From the NCBI GenBank assembly GCA_019828595.1, contig JAHQRK010000012.1, positions 62,001 to 126,000 on the forward strand: a stretch of DNA of 64,000 bases, read 5' to 3'. Below the pieces are notes generated by a model. The model saw only the letters and a program-made list of their open reading frames with translations. It was not told where the DNA came from and made no database searches. Each line of letters opens with the position of its first letter. Within the stretch, counting starts at the first letter, position 1. Shown here one piece after another: positions 56,369 through 64,000 of this stretch. The translations under genes and the position numbers were made by a program. The DNA is from Aphanomyces cochlioides. Lineage: Eukaryota > Oomycota > Saprolegniomycetes > Saprolegniales > Verrucalvaceae.

Positions 56369-57914
56369 ATACTCGCGTTATGGCAACAACTACTATGTTA
56401 CGTTCAACAAGGTCAGTCACCCTTCGATGGCCAAGGCAATTGTCAAGAAAATGGCTGCATTGACCAAGTCAGTGATAGCAGCATTCAACCCTACTGCTGG
56501 TCAGAACATCAAGTCGCCGCATTTGAGAGTCATTTTCAAGTCGTCTGCGCTTCCTGCAGTGCTGGTGCCAAAATCCGGCGACGCACTACGCGAAATCACC
56601 ATTACGGATCCGTCGGGTCAGCCTTTTGTCGTCGTGTTTCAGCACAAGATCGCTGCTCTGAACAAGACATTGCCTCCGTCGATTGTTTCACGACGTGCAG
56701 AGGCCAAGGCTGAAAAAGCGAAGGCAAAAGCGGCCAAGGCAGCGGCAAAATCTCCTCCGTCAGGAGAAAAAGAACCTGAACATGATGGAGACGATCATGA
56801 TCAAGACCCTGGAACAAATGCGGAAGGCAAGGCCGACTCAACTGAGGCATCTGGAGATCGTCAAGATGAACAACCACAGCCAACAGCTCCTTCTCATGGC
56901 TCTGATGTCGATATGTCTGGTGACAGCGATCCCCCTAACAACAATGGACAAGACAAACAACAAGAAGATGTGGAAATGTCTACCAACGAATCGCCCGCTC
57001 TTGCTCCACCAAGTGAGCAGCCCAAGAACTCGCTGGACCTTCAATTGGTAACGGGCTACCGGTCTGGACCAGCTCCAAAACGTACTTTGCCTTCGTCCCC
57101 ACGTTTGGATCCCCTGCCGACATCCAACCGTTTTCATATCCTCGAAGAAGACGACGTGGAACTCTCGTTTGAAGACTTTGCAGTGCCTCGAATTGTATTG
57201 GAAGATTCAAGTGCGCCACGCCCGAAAAAGACCAAAGGCAAAGCGAAGAAACAACGACTTGACAAGTCTGCTGCAGCCCACCTCGAATTGGCGAAGAAGA
57301 TCATTCGAGACAAGAAAGTCGAAGGCAGTATCACCGAATGTCAACGCATTTTGCGAGATGATCCTCAGCTCGTTGCACATGCTATGTACGCACAAGATGA
57401 AGACCTCAGTTTGTTTCAGTCACTTGTTGCAACCAAGACTATTGAGCGCAAGATGGCTTTGTTAAAAGCTCAAGGCAAGCCTCACAACTACAAACATCAC
57501 GTCAACTTCATGGCTCAATACAAGATTCACCCGTCAGAAATCTTGGAAGAATTGACCACGGACATACCAGAGATCAAGCGCATCCTCTTTGCACTTGCTA
57601 CGATTGACTTATTCCTCTCAAATCGGGCCCCAGACCTCTACACAAACTCGGAGGCACTGACTGTTCTATTGAACCAAGAAGCAACAAGATTGCCTGACAC
57701 CAACTGCTTGACGGACTGGTCGCTGTTTGCTTTGATCGAAAACTTCAGCGACAATCTCGAGAAGTTCACTTTGCCGGCTCCCGTCTTGTCGGCCATCTCG
57801 ATGCTCAAAAGCATCACCAACAATTACCACATCGACGAGCTCTGCAGCAAAGCTCACCACTCCATGAACGCCGACGAAATTGATCCCCTCGATTTGGAGG
57901 ACGATCAACTCTAA
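56369..57914 (+). pseudogene. ORF1, 5'-truncated, frame open (inverted)
   Basis: Begins at YSRYGNNYY within the conserved globular region and runs open to the DLEDDQL stop (about residues 523-1036). Private changes include SSALPAV and KQRLDKS. No native start codon. Confidence 0.9.
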
Positions 57915-57992
57915 GGCTTCTATCCCCTGCTTCAATCCATTTCAACCTCCCCTCTCACCCCTCCATTCTACTCATTTTCATCTGTACTCGTG

Positions 57993-60828
57993 ATGAGTGA
58001 CAACAACTTCTCCGATGTCCCAACTGAACTCGTGGACTGGGACCCACAAATCATCTCCCTCAACACCAATGGCTTCTCCAACAGTCATCGGTACATCCTC
58101 GACAAACTATCCAGTGTTCACGACGTTTCCTTTATCCAAGAAACCCGTTTCCGCACGCCAAGTCTCCACGACCGTGTTGCGTTCCATTGGTAACGCATCA
58201 CAAACCACGCAGGCTCTTTGTTCTTTGAAGAGCCTATTTACCCTGAAGTATCCACGTCGCCAGCCACTGGAGGTCTGGCTACGTTGATACATCCTCACTC
58301 TCCTTTGAAGAACGCCACTCAAGTCCCTCATGACAACCCAGTGCTTCGTGGTCGTTATCTACAAGTGCGATGTACTCTGGGTCCACTGACAGTCGTTCTC
58401 CACAATATATATGCGCCGGCAGCCTTCCAAGAACGAGCAAGTTACTTCGAAGAATTGCCACGCGACTTTCCTCCACATGCGCTCCACATTGTTGGAGGAG
58501 ATTTCAACTGCACTCTCAACAAAGATTTGGATTCGTTGAGACCCAGTACCTCCACCATGGCCGGCACCCTTCAACTGGAACAATGGATGCACAGTTTGTC
58601 TCTGGTGGATCTGTTTCGCCGTCAAAACCCCGTGGCAAGAACCTTCACAAGTCCCACACTCACCAACCGACTTGACTACATCTTTTGTTCGTCCACCTTG
58701 GCGGGTCTTCGTCATTGGAAGGCGACGCACATGCCACACGTTCCACAGGCTGACCACGTGGCTTGTCGTATCATCACAAAGCGTCAAACATTGCGCCATG
58801 GCTCTGGATCATGGAAAGCTCCAACTTGGCTACTTCGTCTACCACGAGCGGCCGAGATTGTTCATGGATGTCTGGATCGATTTTTGGACAAGTCTCCAAC
58901 ATTCCACAATATCTCCAAGGCCTACGACATACTGGTCAATGATATCCGCTCCCAACTCAAAGAATTCCATTCTCAACGATTGGAGAAACAACGTCTGCCG
59001 TTGAAGAAGTTAGCTGTCGAGATCGCTTCGCTTTTGCAAGTCCCCAACATGCGTCAAGATGCAGTGCTGGTGGATCGAGTGCGAGACCTTCAAAAGCAAA
59101 TTCACGAGCTGCAAGATCGAGACAAGCAGTTTCGTCAAGACCAGGCGTTCCAACTTCACTTGTACAAAGCAGAGCGCTCGTCCAAGTTCCACTTCATGTC
59201 CCCTGTCCCTACCCCCTTGAAGAAGACAGTCTTCAAAGAGTTGGTGGATGTCAATGGAAATGTTGTCTCCAATCAACAAGGCATGTCTGACGTCCTGGTC
59301 GACTACTACAAGGACTTGTTTGCAGCTCCCGAGGTGCAGCGATCTGGAGACGAAGTGTCGTCATTTCTGACCCCATTGACTCGACACAAGCAACTGCCAG
59401 AGCAAGCCCAGAAAGAGCTGTCGGCTCCCTTGCGCGCCAACGAGTTCTATCATGCTATTCGACACAGCAGTTCGAACTCAGCGCCAGGTCCCAACGCTCT
59501 GTCATTCGAAGTCCTCAAACTTGCACCTCACAAGTGGTCGTTGGTATTGGAGCTGCTATTCACACACCAGCTCCATTCTCACCCTCGCTTGACTCCCATG
59601 CAACTTGTCAGTACGCTGGTGTTGCTGCACAAGAAAGGCCCCAAGTCACAAGCCAAGAACTATCGGCCCATTAGCCTACTCAACACGGATGTGAAAATCC
59701 TGACGAGTATTCTGGCTTATCGACTCCAGCGCCACATTCGACACATCATCCACCCGGACCAGCAAGGCTTTATCCGTCGAAGCAATATCCAAACCAATAT
59801 TGCACGACTGGATGACATGCTGCACCACATCAAACTACACAGTCCGTCCTCGATGGTGGCACTGCTTGACTTTGAGAAAGCTTTTGATCGCGTGGACCAC
59901 GCGTACTTGCTCCGCGTCCTCCGTCACTATGGCTTTCCCGAAACCTTTGTTGACATGGTTCGCGTACTGTACTCGGGCCGCAAGTCTCGCATCTTGGTGA
60001 ACGGCTTCTTGTCCAAGCCAGTTCACATCTCACGCGGTGTGTTGCAAGGTGATCCACTGTCGCCACTTCTGTTTGTGATCGCTTTGGAACCGATGTGCCA
60101 ACTCCTACGGCAACACTCCAACTATGGCATCAAGTGTGGGGATCGCTACCACACTGGGAGTTACTTTGCCGACGACTCGCAACTCTATGCGGCAAATGAG
60201 ACGTGCCTCCACCGGCAGCTTGCATTGGTTCAAACCTTTTGCGACAAGTCTGGTTTCCGACTCAACGTAGACAAGACCCAAATTCTGACCTACAGCCAGT
60301 TGAATGGGAACCTTGCCTCACTACAAGTTACTTCCGACAGTCCCGTGAAGGCTCTTGGTATCTTGGTTGCGCCCAATCTTTCTCCATTGGCACGTTTCAA
60401 TTACGTGTTTGAGAAGTTTGTGGCTCGCTTGTCTTTGTGGCTCTACAAGGCTCGAACCATGGCCGGAAAAGTCACTATCCTGCACAGCATATGTCTGCCT
60501 GTGTTATGGTACCAACTGGCTTTTGTCCCTGCCGACAAAGACCTGGCCAAAAAGATCGACAAGGCCATGCTTCAATTTATGCATGGTGAAGAAATCAACC
60601 CATCCTCCTCTGTCCATGGCCTCCGTTTGATCAAAAAGGAGATCCTATTCATGCCGAAGAAGTCCGGTGGCTTAGGCCTGCACCATGCACTTGCTTTATG
60701 GCAACAACACAACCGCTCTGTCATGATCAGATGCATTCAAGCCATCACCACCCCACCCCGCAAGTCTGCCATGTCCGCCTGGATTACGCCGGGCTATACT
60801 CTCCTCGAGAAGGCTTTTCATCCATGGG
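57993..60828 (+). pseudogene. ORF2 with nonsense codon and 3' truncation (inverted)
   Basis: Starts MSDNN (ATG 57993) after the usual 78-nt spacer. A C-to-T change turns the Gln codon of HWQRI into TAA at 58191-58193 (about residue 68), inside the endonuclease domain. The rest of the frame is open through GGDFNC, DFEKAFDR, QGDPLSP and FADD to HPW near residue 946, where it ends at the junction with C13. It lacks the C-terminal finger and 3'UTR. Confidence 0.92.
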
Positions 60829-63800
60829 TTAAATGAGTTGTATTAACCTTATTTTTGAGCAAAGGCCCTAATGACTTACTAATTTGCCTCGTACTGTATA
60901 AATAGAACTTGGAAAACAGAATATGGCAAAGTGGTCATTGAACAGGAGATGAAGTGGTGAGCCGTCAGCTCACTCATGAAACGACACTGTCAGGAATGGC
61001 GTGTTGACGTAACCAGGGGTCCGAAGATAGATGCTTGAGCACATTGAATACCTTGGTGTATCCCTTCTTGAGAGGGAGATCAACCAGGAGCTGTTGTAGA
61101 TGTAGCTTGATCAAAGAGGCTGCATGAATGGCAACTTCCATCGGACTCTTCGCTGTGAGGTCGGGTCGAAAGGTGCGATCGGCACGTTGGAGCCATATTT
61201 GATAATACACGCAGGCTCGGACAATCGGCCAGATCTTCAGATAGCCACGGATGTAGTATCCATCGGACGGCTTGGGCGTCTCGTAGAACATTTCCAGACA
61301 AGTCGACGGAAAGGAACACTCGAGCAGTCGCTGGATCGCCTTGAAGAAATACCAAACAGATTGACCATATCCACAAGAGAACAGGAAATGCTCGTACGTC
61401 TCATTGACACGACAGAAGACACACGTCGGCTTGGGGTCTTGGTACTGAAACAGATATTGCATGGCGTTGGCGCGGAGAAGGGTCTTGAAAATGAACTCTC
61501 CATATCGAGGGAGAATGTGGTCGGGTTGGAGGAAGGCGGCAAGTTGGGTAAGGCGCTTGGGGTCTTCGTAAAAGTTCGATGGCAGGTTGAGATGCTTGGT
61601 AGGAAGGATGGACGAGCTGACAGCTGGAGAAGCTCTGATCTTAGCCGATTTCGAAGTCGCAAGCGCCAACAAGATCGGACTCGAGTCAGGGTGAATCATC
61701 CAGTGCCATTCCATCCATTCAGAGCTTGGCGTCGGCAAGTGGAACACGGGAGCATCCTCTTCAGAAACAATCTCAAACAATCGTGATAACTTGGTCACCA
61801 AGATTGAGATCCATTGTTTCGTTGGAGGGACAAAATTGGCTTGGCGGCAGGCACGGTTGATTTTGTCGAACAAGATCGAAGCTGGCCAAACTCGCTGACA
61901 CGGAGTCAACAAATGCGACAACTTCGTGATGTGAAGCGAAGCCAATACATTGGCTTGGTCTTGCGTCGATGTAGAGCACTGATCGTATAGGTCTTCGAGT
62001 CCAGGCAGATACGAGTTGTGCCAAAGGGGAACATCCAAAGATGAGATGTGATTTGGACAGCCGTACGGAGTCCAGCGGGATTCAAACCAGCTACTCAATA
62101 AGGCTTTCCACATTGGAGTGATATTGGGATTCTTGTACAGTTGTCTGATGAATGCAGAAGAGCCATTTGCCAAGAGGAGATCTCGGGGGGAACCCCATGG
62201 ATGAAAAGCCTTCTCGAGGAGAGTATAGCCCGGCGTAATCCAGGCGGACATGGCAGACTTGCGGGGTGGGGTGGTGATGGCTTGAATGCATCTGATCATG
62301 ACACAGCGGTTGTGTTGTTGCCATAAAGCAAGTGCATGGTGCAGGCCTAAGCCACCGGACTTCTTCGGCATGAATATGATCTCCTTTTTGATCAAACGGA
62401 GGCCATGGACAGAGGAGGATGGGTTGATTTCTTCACCATGCATAAATTGAAGCATGGCCTTGTCGATCTTTTTGGCCAGGTCTTTGTCGGCAGGGACAAA
62501 AGCCAGTTGGTACCATAACACAGGCAGACATATGCTGTGCAGGATAGTGACTTTTCCGGCCATGGTTCGAGCCTTGTAGAGCCACAAAGACAAGCGAGCC
62601 ACAAACTTCTCAAACACGTAATTGAAACGTGCCAATGGAGAAAGATTGGGCGCAACCAAGATACCAAGAGCCTTCACGGGACTGTCGGAAGTAACTTGTA
62701 GTGAGGCAAGGTTCCCATTCAACTGGCTGTAGGTCAGAATTTGGGTCTTGTCTACGTTGAGTCGGAAACCAGACTTGTCGCAAAAGGTTTGAACCAATGC
62801 AAGCTGCCGGTGGAGGCACGTCTCATTTGCCGCATAGAGTTGCGAGTCGTCGGCAAAGTAACTCCCAGTGTGGTAGCGATCCCCACACTTGATGCCATAG
62901 TTGGAGTGTTGCCGTAGGAGTTGGCACATCGGTTCCAAAGCGATCACAAACAGAAGTGGCGACAGTGGATCACCTTGCAACACACCGCGTGAGATGTGAA
63001 CTGGCTTGGACAAGAAGCCGTTCACCAAGATGCGAGACTTGCGGCCCGAGTACAGTACGCGAACCATGTCAACAAAGGTTTCGGGAAAGCCATAGTGACG
63101 GAGGACGCGGAGCAAGTACGCGTGGTCCACGCGATCAAAAGCTTTCTCAAAGTCAAGCAGTGCCACCATCGAGGACGGACTGTGTAGTTTGATGTGGTGC
63201 AGCATGTCATCCAGTCGTGCAATATTGGTTTGGATATTGCTTCGACGGATAAAGCCTTGCTGGTCCGGGTGGATGATGTGTCGAATGTGGCGCTGGAGTC
63301 GATAAGCCAGAATACTCGTCAGGATTTTCACATCCGTGTTGAGTAGGCTAATGGGCCGATAGTTCTTGGCCTGTGACTTGGGGCCTTTCTTGTGCAGCAA
63401 CACCAGCGTACTGACAAGTTGCATGGGAGTCAAGCGAGGGTGAGAATGGAGCTGGTGTGTGAATAGCAGCTCCAATACCAACGACCACTTGTGAGGTGCA
63501 AGTTTGAGGACTTCGAATGGCAGAGCGTTGGGACCTGGCGCTGAGTTCGAACTGCTGTGTCGAATAGCATGATAGAACTCGTTGGCGCGCAAGGGAGCCG
63601 ACAGCTCTTTCTGGGCTTGCTCTGGCAGTTGCTTGTGTCGAGTCAATGGGGTCAGAAATGACGACACTTCGTCTCCAGATCGCTGCACCTCGGGAGCTGC
63701 AAACAAGTCCTTGTAGTAGTCGACCAGGACGTCAGACATGCCTTGTTGATTGGAGACAACATTTCCATTGACATCCACCAACTCTTTGAAGACTGTCTTC

Positions 63801-64000
63801 TTCAAGGGGGTAGGGACAGGGGACATGAAGTGGAACTTGGACGAGCGCTCTGCTTTGTACAAGTGAAGTTGGAACGCCTGGTCTTGACGAAACTGCTTGT
63901 CTCGATCTTGCAGCTCGTGAATTTGCTTTTGAAGGTCTCGCACTCGATCCACCAGCACTGAATCTTGACGCATGTTGGGGACTTGCAAAAGCGAAGCGAT
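60829..64000 (-). mobile_element. LINE copy C13, partial (right window edge)
   Basis: 3'UTR (60829-60973) and ORF2, continuing past the right edge. Confidence 0.94.
60974..64000 (-). CDS. ORF2, partial at window edge, frame open (C13)
   Basis: About residues 345-1352 are inside the window with no frameshift or stop: linker, full RT (DFEKAFDR, QGDPLSP, YFADD) and the C-x2-C-x7-H-x4-C finger. The endonuclease part lies beyond the edge. Shares NRCVMIR with C7/C9 and the YFFKAI variant with C3. Confidence 0.9.
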   Translation of the reverse strand: MASLLQVPNMRQDSVLVDRVRDLQKQIHELQDRDKQFRQDQAFQLHLYKAERSSKFHFMSPVPTPLKKTVFKELVDVNGNVVSNQQGMSDVLVDYYKDLFAAPEVQRSGDEVSSFLTPLTRHKQLPEQAQKELSAPLRANEFYHAIRHSSSNSAPGPNALPFEVLKLAPHKWSLVLELLFTHQLHSHPRLTPMQLVSTLVLLHKKGPKSQAKNYRPISLLNTDVKILTSILAYRLQRHIRHIIHPDQQGFIRRSNIQTNIARLDDMLHHIKLHSPSSMVALLDFEKAFDRVDHAYLLRVLRHYGFPETFVDMVRVLYSGRKSRILVNGFLSKPVHISRGVLQGDPLSPLLFVIALEPMCQLLRQHSNYGIKCGDRYHTGSYFADDSQLYAANETCLHRQLALVQTFCDKSGFRLNVDKTQILTYSQLNGNLASLQVTSDSPVKALGILVAPNLSPLARFNYVFEKFVARLSLWLYKARTMAGKVTILHSICLPVLWYQLAFVPADKDLAKKIDKAMLQFMHGEEINPSSSVHGLRLIKKEIIFMPKKSGGLGLHHALALWQQHNRCVMIRCIQAITTPPRKSAMSAWITPGYTLLEKAFHPWGSPRDLLLANGSSAFIRQLYKNPNITPMWKALLSSWFESRWTPYGCPNHISSLDVPLWHNSYLPGLEDLYDQCSTSTQDQANVLASLHITKLSHLLTPCQRVWPASILFDKINRACRQANFVPPTKQWISILVTKLSRLFEIVSEEDAPVFHLPTPSSEWMEWHWMIHPDSSPILLALATSKSAKIRASPAVSSSILPTKHLNLPSNFYEDPKRLTQLAAFLQPDHILPRYGEFIFKTLLRANAMQYLFQYQDPKPTCVFCRVNETYEHFLFSCGYGQSVWYFFKAIQRLLECSFPSTCLEMFYETPKPSDGYYIRGYLKIWPIVRACVYYQIWLQRADRTFRPDLTAKSPMEVAIHAASLIKLHLQQLLVDLPLKKGYTKVFNVLKHLSSDPWLRQHAIPDSVVS

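Larger units (their letters stand above)
56369..60828 (+). mobile_element. Inverted LINE segment (plus strand)
   Basis: The only plus-strand stretch: ORF1 from about residue 523, spacer, and ORF2 to about residue 946. It has neither a 5' end nor a 3'UTR. It meets C12 tail-to-tail in sequence content, with about 640 nt of ORF2 present in both arms, and its right end (CATGGG) abuts the C13 tail like every other junction. Confidence 0.95.

Noticed and set aside
1..64000. Tandem telomeric repeats (TTAGGG or TTTAGGG type), CRISPR arrays, tRNA or rRNA genes.
   Set aside because: None seen on either strand; only one isolated TAGGGTTAG occurs, inside ORF1.
1..64000. Simple satellite DNA as an explanation of the periodicity.
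   Set aside because: Unit lengths range from about 2.6 to 8 kb, are set by different 5' truncations, and code for a retrotransposon. Only some units were later duplicated.

Overview
All 64,000 bases belong to one family of non-LTR (LINE-type) retrotransposon. I found no host gene, tRNA, rRNA, simple satellite or unrelated DNA between copies. The ORF2 product has an apurinic-type (APE) endonuclease, a reverse transcriptase and a C-terminal Cys/His finger, so the organism is a eukaryote. Base composition is near even and the ORFs have no introns, which would suit a compact protist, oomycete or fungal genome, but I cannot name a taxon.

Layout. Thirteen copies (C1 to C13 here, left to right) lie head-to-tail, read from the minus strand except for one inverted stretch at 56369-60828. 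In sense orientation an element is ORF1 (about 1,036 aa, unrecognised), a 78-nt pyrimidine-rich spacer, ORF2 (1,351 aa) and a 3'UTR of about 146 nt. The 3' end is fixed in every copy and has no poly(A). The 5' ends are truncated at different points. C1 1-3303 (runs off the window); C2 3304-9584; C3 9585-13516; C4 13517-21626; C5 21627-24611; C6 24612-32645; C7 32646-36146; C8 36147-44184; C9 44185-47685; C10 47686-51734; C11 51735-54362; C12 54363-56368 plus the inverted part 56369-60828; C13 60829-64000 (runs off). ORF2 is intact in C2, C6 and C8. C6 and C8 also carry a complete ORF1 reading frame, with a replaced N-terminus.

What stands out. At all 12 junctions (8 distinct truncation points) the plus strand of the older copy ends in GG, and the tail of the next copy begins directly with TTAAATG. 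This is what would be seen if a plus-strand 3' end finishing in GG primed reverse transcription on an RNA ending in CC. Each new copy would then be added to the right-hand end of the array, giving a head-to-tail, 5'-truncated structure like the telomeric HeT-A/TART arrays of Drosophila or GilM/GilT of Giardia. That mechanism is inference. The GG rule, fixed tails, variable truncations and absence of intervening DNA are directly visible.

Secondary events sit on top of this: composite copies that look like template jumps (C4, C6/C8, C11), an 11.5-kb tandem duplication (C6+C7 to C8+C9) whose middle copy C8 is a clean mosaic of C10 and C6, repeated truncation points at C1/C2 and C4/C5, and one inversion with about 640 nt duplicated (C12). 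A 14-nt perfect complementarity links the start of ORF1 to the 3'UTR.
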